Below, one piece after another: positions 32,094-44,591 of a stretch of 64,000 bases of DNA. The notes beneath the pieces were generated by a model that worked only from the letters and a program-made list of their open reading frames with translations, ran no database searches and had not been told where the DNA came from. The translations under genes were made by a program, and so were the position numbers. Origin of the DNA: Lepidonotus clava. Lineage: Eukaryota; Annelida; Polychaeta; Phyllodocida; Polynoidae. The DNA lies in the NCBI GenBank assembly GCA_936440205.1, contig OW387149.1:813501-877500 (forward strand), written 5' to 3'. Position 1 is the stretch's first letter. Each line of letters opens with the position of its first letter.

Positions 32094-34256
32094 CACAGTT
32101 AAAGGATCATCAAATGCAGAGTGTGTCAAAAAGTGTGCTTGGTTAAAGTGAACAGGCTATTCAGGACTTCAATATCAATAGTGTTTAATTGCCTTGTTTA
32201 ATCTAGAGACACATGTACAGAGTTTGAAAATTTCCCAGATCCTCCCCAAAAACATATTGCTCAAAGTTTAAAATGGCATAGTACATTTAAGAAGTTAACA
32301 AAGGATTTATCAAAATAGCTGAAATGAACTACTTTAGATCAAGTTATATCTCCTTGCCTTGGTGTAATATCTGGTACCCTTGGAAACATCAAGCACTTGT
32401 ATTCATATCTAACCTTGTTATTGACATAGAAAGCCTAATTTGCATTTTAATAACACAATTTATGACTAGAATGTCTACAGCAAATGAAAAAAGGGGTTGT
32501 CACATAAATGATAAGCATCTTTCTTTGCTCTAAACAGTCCAGTCTGTTTTCATTACATTAAAATAGGAGTACCACATAATGAATTTGTAATCCATGGGTT
32601 GTTTGAAGTTAAGCAGGTGTTTCATATATTCTGGTGAAATGACCTTCAAACAATTTTGAATACAAACAGATGTGTATTGATTTCTCAAAATTAGCACTTT
32701 TTATTTATCTATTTTTTTTTTTATTTAGAATCATCTTCAGAGTTTCCTCTGGTCTTCCAGGTGATAATACAATGAACAAATCAGTCAAACTAGTACAGTA
32801 ATTAATAGAATACACAAAAAATAATAATAAGAATAAAGGACAAAAAAATTGTACAACAAAATTCAACTTACCAATTTAAAGGAAATCGATATAGGTTCTA
32901 TTAAAAGATTTAACTAATGATTTGAAGTTACAAATCGTTTGACTTGTTTGAGTCAAATAAGGTAGTTCATTCCATAATGTAGTTCCAATATAAAAAGAAA
33001 TATTATCGTATTTTGGTACTCTATTGATCTCAGTTTTAAAAACAAATTTTTGAGTACCCCTAGTTATTCTTGCATTTACCTTGCGTACATCATTCTTTTT
33101 ACTATGCAGATACATCAATGACAGCAATTGTGTATGCCTTCGTTGTTCAAGACTAATTAATGAAGTATTTGCGTGCAAGTGATCTATACGAACAAAATCA
33201 TCCCAGGAGTATTTCATACATACACGCAAACAATCATTTTGCAGTACTTGCAACTCCCTTTTGTACTTATTCGGTAAAGTAATCAGAATGAAATCTGCAT
33301 AGTCAAAAAATGGCAAAACTGTTTGCTTATATATCTGAATAGCTGCTTTTTTATTGACATATCTACGTATTTGACTCTAACAGAACAATTTATTAGTCAC
33401 CAAACGTTTGACCTTATTAAACAAAGGAATGTAACTCAATTCCTGATCCAGAAGAAAACCTAAATAATTGATAAATACCTAATGATTTATCTGGCACATT
33501 TAGTAACAAAATCAACCTCGAATTTCCTATATATAAATGCTTTGGATCATCAAGCTTATTCAGCTTACTGGAAGTACCTACTCTCATAGTCTTACATTTA
33601 GATCAGTTTAAAACTAATCTATTCAGAGATCCCCAGTTTGTGAAAATATCAAGGTTACATTGTAATGTACGAACAATATTTGGCCAATTATTGAAGTTAC
33701 AAACATTGTTTCTGCATACCGTTACACTTAAATTTTGCACAATAATACATAGACAGTATGCACTTGAACAGCAGGATATGTTCACTGTTGAGTTGAGTGT
33801 GAAAGGAAGAAAGAAAACTTAGCCCAAAATTTTAACTGTCTTTGTATTAGCTGTCTTTTCGCAGGGTTTGAGAATTGTTCACAATATGTTAAAAGCCAGA
33901 GAAGAATCATCACAAACTGGACTCTAGGGAGCATGGGGCAGTGAAGTGGCAAGAGCATTAGATAGAATACAAATGGCCTTGGTTGGATTTTTTTAATTGA
34001 TGTGTAAGCGATTATCTATGTACATAATGCATTTTTGACGTTTTGTTAAAGTTTTGGTGTGACTTGGCCAGGGATAAATCCCAGGACCTCCCTGACTTGA
34101 AGGGGGCACTCTACAAATTGAGCTACAGAGTCTGGTCTACCCATTTGTCGCCTTCTACAAACAGCGAGGGGCTGCTGGGGACATTGGATATGCAAGGACA
34201 CTTGGATACCTAATCTACTGTGAAGGAAAAGAAGACACTTTTGTATGTTTACATAC
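32094..34256 (-). repeat. Left arm of a 2.16-kb inverted repeat
   Basis: Reverse complement of 36661-38820 in copy M with very high identity. It carries the LINE fragment (about 32702-33752), the SINE (about 33851-34147) and the degenerate promoter of M (32340-32420), all inverted. It is embedded inside the DIRS-like fossil. Confidence 0.93.
32702..33752 (-). mobile_element. LINE 3' fragment, inverted copy
   Basis: Same sequence as 37165-38215. The open part at 32876-33316 encodes the C-terminal region of a non-LTR reverse transcriptase (LPFFDYADFI, KRELQVLQNDCLRVCM, LEQRRHTQLLSLMYLHSKKN), typical of the CR1/L2/Rex side of LINEs. It arrived here as part of the inverted duplication, not by its own insertion. 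Confidence 0.8.
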
Positions 34257-35704
34257 AAACATGAGCCAAATGATTAGTTAACATTTGAAGATCTTTAAGG
34301 TTACTCTTAGTTTTATGACTGAAGTCAGCGACCATAGACTTAAGCTTGGCTAATTTAGGCTGGGGAAGGCTCATCTGCATCCTGGTGCTATCTTACTCAA
34401 TCCCAAAATCACGAACATTAGTTGCAGGAAGAGTCACTTTGTCCCAATCTATAGGAAAGCACAAGGACTGCAACAAATCTATGAGAATAAACATTTCATT
34501 TTTGCATTCCAATTCCTTCTGAGTTACGACAATAAAGTCATCTAAATAACCAAAGACTTGCTGGACATTCCTCCTGTTCATACAACGTATGACAAAGTCA
34601 GTAATCTGGGAGTAAATGTAAGGAGCACAACAAAGGCCAAAGCACAAACAATTATCCACCCAATTATTAAACATCTTCACCAGAATTATCAGAATTCCAG
34701 ATAAACCCTTGATAATGTCTATGTGAAGGAAACACATTAACCTAAGGATAGGCTGCCTTGATATCCAGAACAGAGAAGAAGCAACCTTCAGTCATAACAG
34801 GAGTGACATCATCTAACGAGATATATGAGAAATCATCACATACTAGCGACATAAAGTTGTTGATGCTATGCCCTAAGGGCCTCCAACAATCAGTTATCGG
34901 GTGAATCTTCCCTTTTGATTTATGGATAGCCCCTAATAAATGAATGCAAGTGGTAGGTTCTGAAACCTTTGAGACTTTATCCAACCCCAATTCATTATGA
35001 ATCAATTCATTCATCTGACGGCAAGAATAAATTGGAACACCGGTACGAGCCATCAAACACATTGTCCACTATCTTGAAACCATTCGAAACCCCTTCAAAA
35101 ATATAAGACCAGATATATCCAGAATCTCACCACCAAAACACTCATCAAAAAAGACACACAGGTTGAGTTGCATCCTGCATCCATGCTCCCCTATACAATG
35201 ATTCCAACAAGGGCAGTCATAGGAAACACCATCAATATTGAAGAAACGGGAAATAACCAGTTTGGAAAAATCTTCTTTAGGACAATCAAAAACAGTCTTG
35301 GTCGGAGTTGTTTCACAAAACAGAGGAGAGTGATGAAGAAATAATCAGTTTTATCATCCTCATCAAGATCCATGTTAGTAGTAGGTGAATGGACTGATTT
35401 TTGAAAACCAATGGTATCCAACACAACCTCAAAGTCGGTCACAGTGACATGTTTACTAAAATAAACATACATGGCGGAAGTGAAATGGTCAATACATAAA
35501 CATTGATACATGGATGGGCAATCAATTTCACAAACATAGCCATCATCAGTATTGCTAGCAATATCATCAGAAAAGGGAAGATCTGTCATTACAAGAGGAT
35601 GTACTTGTAATTCAGGGTGCTGACTGGAAAAACTTGAAAGAGGTGCAGAAGGCGCCAACCCTTCAGCGCTGGAAGCCTGCAGCAGAAAGGCCGTTGGGTC
35701 AAGA

Positions 35705-36007
35705 CCCTACTGCAAGTAGGGTCTGCAAAGCCTACTTCAAGTAGGGTCTGTATGACTGCCAATCAGAATGCTGGAAGCCTACTTGTAGTAGGGTTTTGGA
35801 CTTGGAGTGTGGAACTCAAAAGCTATCTGTGGTGTGGCATTAGAAAGCTACTTGTAGTAGGGTATGGGACTCAAAGCCCACTTCTAGTAGGCTTTGGGTC
35901 CAGAAGCCTACTGGTAGTAGGGTAAATGAAAGCCTACTTGAAAAAGGATTTGAGACCTAAAGCCTACTAGTAGTAGGCTTCAGGACCTAAGGCTACTTGT
36001 AGTAGGG
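35705..36007. repeat. Array of nine CCTACTTGTAGTAGGG palindromes
   Basis: Imperfect copies at 35705, 35731, 35778, 35847, 35877, 35907, 35933, 35963 and 35991, each a short hairpin of the form CCTACT-nnn-AGTAGG. They are irregularly spaced by 22-60 bases. They lie in the leader of the DIRS-like fossil, downstream of its TATA box. Confidence 0.85.
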
Positions 36008-36137
36008 TTCAGGTCTAAACCCTACAGTGAGACAAATCTGTCTATTACATCATCAAACACCAAGGTCAGGGTTACCTGCTAAGGTCTGAACCCTATAGCC
36101 AGCCAAAACAGACTGAATCTGTCCTCCTGAGTGTCCT

Positions 36138-36278
36138 CCTTTTATAGCCTGAGCCCCAACCCGGGAGAAAGCACCCACAGCACGCCTCCCAAGGACCCAA
36201 AACAATTATTGCCCCTTATTGGTCGATTTGACTGCAGAGCTGGCTCCCTATTGGTTGAAAATCCTGGGCTCTGATTGG
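36138..36278 (-). promoter_or_regulatory. Promoter of the DIRS-like fossil
   Basis: On the minus strand three CCAAT boxes (complement of ATTGG at 36274, 36250 and 36218) precede a canonical CTATAAAAGG (36138-36147). The spacing is that of a strong RNA polymerase II promoter, placed upstream of the element's reading frames and in the same orientation. Confidence 0.6.
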
Positions 36279-36769
36279 TCCTGCACCAACTATCCAACCT
36301 GGCCCCCATATAAAGAGAAAAGTTGGGAAGCCAGCTCACTCAGTAGGCCTAAGCCCCTGGGGCGCCACATTATTATCATTGATCAATCAAAGGCTTGTGA
36401 CCCAGTTTGATGTTAAATTAATAAAGATGAAATGCACCAAACCAAACAACAGGCTGCTGGGCAGAAGTGTTTTTTAATAATCAACAATGTGTCATGGCTC
36501 GATGCTGCATGGCATATTCATCAGGATAATTAGTAGAAGATTGAGTCGAGGTATATCACTTTTTCAGCTTGTTAAAATTAATTTGAAAGGTAATTGGTTG
36601 TTAAAATCAATCTTTGAAAATACAGCAAGTGGTTACAGTCTTTAAAATTCTAGGATAAAGTATGTAAACATACAAAAGTGTCTTTTTTTCCTTCACAGTA
36701 GATTAGGTATCCAAGTGTCCTTGCATATCCAATGTCCCCAGCAGCCCCTCGCTGTTTGTAGAAGGCGAC

Positions 36770-37066
36770 AAATGGGTAGACCAGACTCGGTAGCTCAATT
36801 TGAAGAGTGCCCGCTTCAAGTCAGGGAGGTCCTGGGATTTATCCCTGGCCAAGTCACACCAAAACTTTAACAAAACGTCAAAAATGCATTATGTACATAG
36901 ATAATCGCTTACACATCAATTAAAAAAATCCAACCAAGGCCATTTGTATTCTATCTAATGCTCTTGCCACTTCACTGCCCCATGCTCCCTAGAGTCCAGT
37001 TTGTGATGATTCTTCTCTGGCTTTTAACATATTGTGAACAATTCTCAAACCCTGCGAAAAGACAGC
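36770..37066 (+). mobile_element. tRNA-derived SINE in copy M
   Basis: The head shows an RNA polymerase III A box (TAGCTCAATTTGAAGAG, about 36791-36807) and B box (GGTCCTGGGATTTATCCC, 36828-36845) at tRNA spacing, followed by an unrelated body of about 220 bases. An inverted copy lies at about 33851-34147 as part of the large inverted repeat. The anticodon arm is not recognisable as a functional tRNA. Confidence 0.65.
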
Positions 37067-37164
37067 TAATACAAAGACAGTTAAAATTTTGGGCTAAGTT
37101 TTCTTTCTTCCTTTCACACTCAACTCAACAGTGAACATATCCTGCTGTTCAAGTGCATACTGTC

Positions 37165-38215
37165 TATGTATTATTGTGCAAAATTTAAGTGTAACGGTAT
37201 GCAGAAACAATGTTTGTAACTTCAATAATTGGCCAAACATTGTTTGTACATTACAATGTAACCTTGATATTTTCACAAACTGGGGATCTCTGATAGATTA
37301 GTTTTAAACTGATCTAAATGTAAGACTATGAGAGTAGGTACTTCCAGTAAGCTGAATAAGCTTGATGATCCAAAGCATTTATATATAGGAAATTTGAAGG
37401 TTGATTTTGTTACTAAATGTGCCAGATAAATCATTAGGTATTTATCAATTATTTAGGTTTTCTTCTGGATCAGGAATTGAGTTACATTCCTTTGTTTAAT
37501 AAGGTCAAACGTTTGGTGACTAATAAATTGTTGTTTGAGTCAAATATGTAGATATGTCAATAAAAAAGCAGCTATTCAGATATATAAGCAAACAGTTTTG
37601 CCATTTTTTGACTATGCAGGTTTCATTCGGATTACTTTACCGAATAAGTACAAAAGGGAGTTGCAAGTACTACAAAATGATTGTTTGCGTGTATGTATGA
37701 AATACTCCTGGGATGATTTTGTTCGTATAGATCACTTGCACGCAAATACTTCATTAATTAGTCTTGAACAACGAAGGCATATACAATTGCTGTCATTGAT
37801 GTATCTGCATAGTAAAAAGAATGATGTACACAAGGTAAATGCAAGAATAACTAGGGGTACTCAAAAATTTGTTTTTAAAACTGAGATCAATAGAGTACCA
37901 AAATACGATAATATTTCTTTTTATATTAGAACTACATTATGGAATGAACTACCTTATTTGACTCAAACAAGTCAAACGATTTGTAACTTCAAATCATTAG
38001 TTAAATCTTTGAATAGAACCTATATCGATTTCCTTTAAATTGGTAAGTTGAATTTTGTTGTACAATTTTTTGTCCTTTATTTTTATTATTATTTTGTATG
38101 TATTCTATTAATTACTGTACTAGTTTGACTGATTTGTTCATTGTATTATCACCTGGAAGACCAGAGGAAACTCTGAAGATGATTCTAAATAAAAAAAATA
38201 AAAAAATAAATAAAA
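37165..38215 (+). mobile_element. 5'-truncated CR1/L2-like LINE inserted in copy M
   Basis: The last part of the reverse transcriptase ORF is open at 37535-38038 (RRYVNKKAAIQIYKQTVLPF, FDYAGFI, LEQRRH, LWNELPYLTQT). Upstream, degraded matches continue to about 37260 (a YIGNL..VDF-like region). The 3' end has an A-rich AATAAA-repeat tail at about 38188-38215. It is absent at the matching position in A (near 11350-11670) and B, so it inserted in M only. Only the 3' third of an element is present, so it cannot be autonomous. Confidence 0.8.
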
Positions 38216-38967
38216 AGTGCTAATTTTGAGAAATCAATACACATCTGTTTGTATTCAAAATTGTTTGCAGGTCATTTCACCAGAATATATGAAACACCTG
38301 CTTAACTTCAAACAACCCATGGATTACAAATTCATTATGTGGTACTCCTATTTTAATGTAATGAAAACAGACTGGACTGTTTAGAGCAAAGAAAGATGCT
38401 TATCATTTATGTGACAACCCCTTTTTTCATTTGCTGTAGACATTCTAGTCATAAATTGTGTTATTAAAATGCAAATTAGGCTTTCTATGTCAATAACAAG
38501 GTTAGATATGAATACAAGTGCTTGATGTTTCCAAGGGTACCAGATATTACACCAAGGCAAGGAGATATAACTTGATCTAAAGTAGTTCATTTCAGCTATT
38601 TTGATAAATCCTTTGTTAACTTCTTAAATGTACTATGCCATTTTAAACTTTGAGCAATATGTTTTTGGGGAGGATCTGGGAAATTTTCAAACTCTGTACA
38701 TGTGTCTCTAGATTAAACAAGGCAATTAAACACTATTGATATTGAAGTCCTGAATAGCCTGTTCACTTTAACCAAGCACACTTTTTGACACACCCTGCAT
38801 TTGATGATCCTTTAACTGTGTTCGGGATGGGAATTATGTAACAACTAATGGAAGGTATCCAATTGACTTTGCAGTTGTGTTTTCTCCATAAGTGTCCATA
38901 ACTTCTCATCAGATTCTAACAGTGGGCATCCTGTTGGTGCTCTTTGTTGCAATATGTTAAACTGCAG

Positions 38968-40087
38968 GTAACTATTGAACCAGTCAAGCAAGGTTGGTTC
39001 ATTGGTTCTTGGTTGCTTTATGCCCAAATTAACAGCCATGGTCATATCAAGGGCGCTGATGGTGTTGAATCTATGAGAAGATAGATACAATAGCCCTACA
39101 CATTTACCGAGGCAGGTGTTCTTTTATGTGCATGATCTCATAGACAGAGCCATACATCCAGCAGCTGGTAGCCCACTGGGTTGGTTGGCTGGTTATTGGT
39201 TGCTTTACACATAATCAACGGTAGCCCACTGGGAGCCCTTGATAAGATGGATATGAATATAAGGAAACCCAGGGTCTCCTGTCCTTTTACCAGGTCTTCT
39301 GTCCTGTAGAAGGGCTTGGAAGCTCAGAACCCTAAGACTCTCAGAATCTGGACATTCCCACAGACTTGCAAGAGAGTATTTTGGGTAGTACATTCTTTTA
39401 TACCCTAGGGTGATACATGTTTAGTAGTTAAGAGTTTAACGCATGCCGTATCAAACCTGGGTGATATCCAGCCTTGTATCACCATCCAGGGTGATTTTTC
39501 ATATTTTTCAATAATTCATGGAAAAAAATGAAATCACTTAGAAATAAAAGATCTAGCATATGCATCATCTGCACCACATTCCTAGGTATATTTTACCTCC
39601 TTACTGTCTGTGGATTTGATGGATATCAAAAACTTATATGAAGAAACGTAAAAACATGTGCTGCATCACAGCACCACCATCACTGATTGTTGTAATATGG
39701 GTCTTGAGCAGAATGGATTTGATTTGAGATATTGAATTTTGAAAAACTTCAAAAAGACTTTTTTCACTGTTGAAATTAATTGACTTTTTCACTGTTGAAA
39801 TTGTTGAAGTGCTATTGTAATAGAAATCAATAGAAAAGTTAGTTTCTAAACTATAGGACACACAGATTTTCTTCTGCTTATGACTTAAACCTGAGATGCT
39901 TGGATTATAAAAGGATAGTGTTCACTTCACAATATGAGTTTGGTTTCTAATGCCTTGCCTGCAAAGTGGCAGAGCTTGGAAAAAGCTCTATTGTGAGGAG
40001 CAATGATCTTTAAACATAGATATTCATTGTGATTTGATGCATAAAAATACGGATTATCAAATACTCATGTTCAACTCACTCTTTCAG
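38968..40087. other. Intron 2 equivalent of copy M
   Basis: Homologous to A 12291-13226 over most of its length but lacking the palindromic element at 12594-12777. Positions 39400-39560 hold local inverted phrases (CCTGGGTGATATCC, TCACCATCCAGG). No gene. Confidence 0.5.
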
Positions 40088-40122
40088 AATGCAAGTCAAA
40101 GGGAGGTGCCAAGAATCCAAAG

Positions 40123-41104
40123 GTAGGCCTATTTAACTTACATACTCATTATTAGCTTTAATCTTCTCTCAATGTGTTTTTCATGCATTTTCTTGTATAT
40201 CTCAGTGAAAGCATGTTCTTTTACATTAATTTCAACTTCACTATACTGTCCCAAGCTTCAAGTACTTGAATGTTAGAAAATATGAATTTCCATCACAGAT
40301 CTCTCAGTATTTGATCAAATTAAGTCCACAAGTTTTTCATTCACCCTCTGTGACTCCTGGAACTCTGTCCAATTATAAAAGTGAAATTATTAAGGTCACA
40401 TAACTAAACAAAAGTTTTCAGTAAACATCATTTTCTGTGTAATTGATGTGGAATTAATCAAGTACAGACCATGGGCACACTCAGTAATTGTTATTCTCCC
40501 AGTTTACACACACCTATGTATTGATGGTATGTGAAAACCAGTGCAATAATTATGGCTTTGTGCCCCCTTCGTTTGGATATACTAATCCTTGATTATAGCA
40601 GTCCATATAAAACAAGTTTAAATCTATTGAAATAGCTGTGTATATAATAATGTGTATTATTTCATTACAAATTAAATTATGTTTTCTTTACATTTCCCGT
40701 GTTTTTAAAAACTAAATTAGCCAAAAATCAAAATGCAAGTATTTGAGTCCATGTAAATCAATTATCTGTGATAGGGAGAATTGACAAAAGTACTTTTTAC
40801 AGTCTAGAAACAGAAAAAGTACCAATTATAAACATGACAAGAATCATTGAAAAGAATGTTAGAAAGTTAGTTGAGAAACAGTTATTGCATATTTAATATA
40901 AGATTTTACCAACGTTTTCACTTAAAGACCTAACTGAGATTCCTATACAATATAAAATTATACAGATATCATCATTCAAATAACAATAATCATTAGTCAA
41001 ACATAACAGAAAGTTTTCTTAAACTATGAATTGAGCATTTATTTTTGTGCTTTCTGGTGAATGTATACCATGTGTATTTTCATACATGATCATTATCTTT
41101 TCAG
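40123..41104. other. Intron between exons 3 and 5 of copy M
   Basis: Partly homologous to A 13265-14612. A stretch at about 40490-40787 resembles the AATTCTCCC inverted-repeat family (ends TTATTCTCCC and TGATAGGGAGAATT). No exon 4 counterpart with an intact acceptor was found. Confidence 0.45.
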
Positions 41105-41527
41105 AAAATAAAGGGAGTGGCAGAGGTAGGTGGCATCCTGTATAGCCATTGATAAAGCTATTAGTATATATATCATGAGAAGCCTTGATGTTTGAACAAT
41201 TTCTCAAAGGCATCCGTTTGCTAAACTAGATTAATTTTTCATGCGAACAAGTCTAACCAGTTATGGTCAGAACTCCAGCATATTGGTGATCCAATAGTCT
41301 TTCAGAAGAAGATTAAAGCTCTGAAACTTTGTGGATACTCGTGTGGCCCATCGCACAATGACCGATCATAAAAATGACGACTTTTAAGATCACTTTAAGA
41401 TTAATATAGTAACAACGACATAGTTGCTAAGATATCTTTGTTGTGAAATGTCTAATATCATTTTTTCTACTGTATCAAACTGTATTCTCCCTACCACGGA
41501 TAGCCAGTTTACAGTATTTTAGGCACC

Positions 41528-42357
41528 TGTGGCCTGTTGCACAATGGGTTTCGAAACAACGAAAATAATTTTATTAACGAAATTAATATTTTCGTAACAA
41601 CGATGGTTTATACACATTGTTTTTCTATATTTAGAATGCAACCAGAGAGCTGTAACTTTTACTGATTTGTCCCCTTTTTTTTCCTTTTTACATAAATTTA
41701 CAGAATTCAATTTCATTCATTAGAACCAGAGATTTTACTATGTTTGTAAAATCATAACAACGATATCTTTGTTAAAGATATCTTTGTTTGATCCTAACAA
41801 CGAAATTCTATTGTGCAACGAGCCACTGTGGCCCGTTGCACAATGGGTTTTGTAACAACGAAAACAATTTTATTAACGAAATTAATATTTTCGTAATAAG
41901 GATGGTTTATACACATTGTTTTTCTATATTTAGAATGCAGCCAGAGAGCCGTAACTTTTACTGATTTGTCTCTAATGTTGTTCCTTTTTACATCAATTTA
42001 CAGAATTCAATTTCATTCATTAGAACCAGAGATTTTACTATGTTTCTAAAATCATAACAACGATATCTTTGGTAAAGATCGTAAACAACAAAAGAGTTCG
42101 TTGTTACTTTTATCTTAACAACGATGGTTTTGCACAATTTTTTTTCTATATTTAGAATGTTCCCAAAGAGCTGTAACTTTTACTGATTTTTTTCTAATTT
42201 TTTTCTAGTTTAGAACACTTTACAGAATTTAATTTCATTCATTAGACCCCGAGATATTGTATTTTCGTTACAACGAAACTTTTCGTTACTAAGCAAATGT
42301 TCGTTGTGCTTTCGTTATTTTATCTTAGTAACGAAATTCTATTGTGCAACGGGCCAC
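41528..42357. mobile_element. Two abutting TTGCACAAT-family elements in unit B
   Basis: The copies are 41528-41825 and 41826-42357. The second retains both ends (GGCCCGTTGCACAATGGG and TTGTGCAACGGGCCAC), unlike its counterpart at 650-1131, and so defines the full element at about 530 bp. Confidence 0.75.
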
Positions 42358-43633
42358 TGCAAATATACTTGCTATATATCCATCTCTAATGAGTGGATTT
42401 ACAAACAACTTAAATATAATATAAAATGTACATGGACACAATTTCAAAAATAATGATGTCTAGTTTTTCATTAGGTTTAAGTACAAATGATAAGATTTAT
42501 GGAAATAATTATAGCTAATCTTTGGGACTTGTCGACATATTTCCCAGCATGCATCCTGATAAAGGCTAACCTGCAGGTGTAACTCAATAAATTGACTATC
42601 CTTGGTTGAGAGAATTCTGTAACTTGATATATGGAAGGATACTGTAGAACTATATCCTGTAGAAAAATACAGCTCAATTACAACATTCTAAATAGGTTTC
42701 ATTTGTGGATAAAGAATGGCCCAACAATGATCAAAGTAGACAAGGAATACGCTTGTTGTTACAAATGCTTTTGTTGTTGCAAAAAATTCATTATGCAAAG
42801 GGCTACTGTGCCCAGTTGCACAATGATTTTTGTAACAAGGAAAATAAATAAACAGCGAAACATTTCATTGTTACTTTTATCATAACGACAATCATTTTGA
42901 CACTTTTGTTTTCTATATTTAGAATGCCCTCAAAGAACTGTAACTTTTACTAGATGACAGGGTCAATGGGTGAATGATAAACTTTATAATATTAAGAAAG
43001 TAATAAGGTGATAAGATATAATATAAAAGGGGTGGAATGAAGATGAGAATTTTTTTTATGGGACTGCAAGGGTGGGATTTTGTGATATGTTGATGGTTGT
43101 GTGGTGAAGGAGATAATGGTGGATAGTGAGTTGAAATTATGGGATGTGGGGTGAGAGGTGTATGTGAAATGTTGGTGGATGTAAATGTATGGTATGCATT
43201 GACCAATAGGGGGCAGCAGCAATGGCTCAGCCTAGCACCCCAATGGTGTATGCTATAGCCTTTAATGGTGGTAATTCAGATTAATTTTGTTAAACTAGAA
43301 CCACGCTAGTGACTGTATAATTTTGGCACCAGAGGTTCAAAATTATCAGTAACAATTCTATCTGTGATGTCTTCAAAGTCAGATATTACTGTGTGTCTCA
43401 GGGCATCACCAATAATTTTTGAACAATGTCATCACACAGTGTAATATTAGTAAGCAACTACAGAAAAGCATACAAGAGTTGGTAACAAGAATATGAAGTT
43501 AGTCTTTAAACACTTTAATTTCTTTTATTATGATATTTTTACCTTTAAAATGTATTGTGAACGCTCGCAATAATTATCCTGAACTACATATATCCATTTC
43601 AATTTTGCATTTTTTATTTTTTTTTGTTTTCAG
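42358..43633. other. Unit B spacer, including the C-poor tract at 42965-43200
   Basis: Collinear with 1190-2466. The C-poor tract keeps its composition despite substitutions. No supported gene. Confidence 0.5.
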
Positions 43634-43800
43634 ATGCGTAGGTAAATAGAATCCACTCCAGCAAGATCCAAATGGACCCTCTTCCTTGAATTAACAACTG
43701 TTGAATATCATTTGAATTAAGAGATAAAAGCAGATGTATTCATTCTAAATATTTGTTTAAGGGTAATAAAGATATTACAGAATTTCTGCGAATAGACTAA
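43634..43800 (+). other. Possible terminal exon following copy M
   Basis: Acceptor TTTTTTGTTTTCAG then ATGCGTAGGTAA, with AATAAA at about 43766. It lies 2.5 kb after the M exon at 41105-41125 and is in phase with it. Relative to A 2467 the 3' part lacks about 82 bases. Speculative. Confidence 0.3.
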
Positions 43801-44591
43801 GTACTAAATAGTAAATACATGCATATGTGACATAAGTTCTCTTTGTCAAGTTTAAATTTGTGTGCTGATGTTAATAGTGTAGTAGTAGAGGAATCTCCAT
43901 ATGCGGGTTCAGACCCACACAAAGAACACTTGTTGACAGAGGTATACCTGGTTAATTTTCCAATACCATAGCTGAATCTTAACTTAGACAGGTATTCTTA
44001 CAACAACTAACCTCACTGTATATTTTCTCTAAATAAATAACACCTACAATTAAGAATATCATACAGTGAATTTGGTTTAAGGAATAAAAAATAATAATAA
44101 TAAGTATCAAAACACACATCCTTAAATGCTAGACATACACTGGTGCTCTCAGTGCTCTCCTATTTCCTGTTGCTAACAGTACAGTAATCAGACAGGCTGT
44201 ATAATGCATATCCAACTTGATCTTGATCTAATGCTTGTTTCAGCCAGTATCACTTGCCTACGTTTCCATTGCTAATGTGTTTTCCATCTTTATAATAGTT
44301 CCTCACTTTATGTTCCCATATTTTGATGATAATTTCTAGATAGCTTATTTCAGAGTTTCGGTATGTGCTGACTTGTTAATCAACTTGTTTACACCTTTCT
44401 CTCTCTGAACAGCCCATTGTTGTCGTCACCTGGCATATTCAAGACTCACTATATCTAGTATAAAATAAATCTTACAGCCTGCACTTCAACTTCAGTGCAA
44501 TATAAGATGGTGTGATGAATTTATAGTAATCAATTCAATGTCAGGACACGAGTCCATGCAGTTGATTAAGGTTAAAAGACAAGTAAATGTT

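Larger units (their letters stand above)
29750..36370 (-). mobile_element. Fossil DIRS-like tyrosine-recombinase retroelement
   Basis: Reading on the minus strand from about 36370: promoter, leader with palindrome array, an N-terminal open region (35191-35658), reverse transcriptase (parts within 34260-35062 and 31586-32093, with YLDD and LDIKAAY signatures), RNase H (30892-31137, with VTDNTQV and SRN), and tyrosine recombinase (about 29800-30530, with GLLHKLNVV-like and SHSLRRGGATA motifs). RT, RNase H and YR in this order define DIRS-like elements. It is broken in many places and interrupted by an inverted host segment (32094-34256) and a minisatellite (31147-31380). It sits beside copy M; exact ends were not determined. 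Confidence 0.8.
36661..38820 (+). repeat. Right arm of the 2.16-kb inverted repeat (source copy in M)
   Basis: Collinear with A 10150-12110 apart from SINE and LINE insertions and a deletion, so this arm is in its native context and the left arm is the derived one. The spacer between arms is about 2.4 kb. Confidence 0.93.
38510..41125 (+). pseudogene. Copy M of the micro-exon gene, degenerate 5' end
   Basis: Equivalents of exon 1 (about 38540-38570), exon 2 (38875-38967), exon 3 (40088-40122) and exon 5 (41105-41125) align with A and B. The TATA box and exon 1 donor are altered. Exon 2 lacks the start codon region and carries a stop in the signal-peptide frame. By contrast exon 3 (ECKSKGGAKNPK) and exon 5 (KIKGVAE) keep length, frame and splice sites. 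No exon 4 equivalent was found. It is followed by the spacer of unit B, where a possible last exon lies at 43634. Either a pseudogene or an exon donor/alternative 3' end. Confidence 0.6.
36376..41175 (+). repeat. Copy M: short third copy of the gene unit
   Basis: Homologous to A 9660-14690 and B 49310-54950, but more diverged and missing about 1 kb of the upstream region. It carries a SINE and a LINE 3' fragment in its 5' flank. It contains recognisable exon 1, 2, 3 and 5 equivalents, then runs directly into the start of unit B at about 41176. Since position 1 starts at the same homologous point, an M-like copy likely lies just outside the window to the left. Confidence 0.85.

Noticed and set aside
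35706-36010. CRISPR-like array
   Set aside because: Repeats are short palindromes with irregular spacing in a eukaryotic retroelement leader; no constant repeat length or unique spacers of equal size.
36770-36845. tRNA gene
   Set aside because: A and B boxes are present, but no convincing acceptor stem or anticodon loop; an unrelated body follows, so it is a SINE head.
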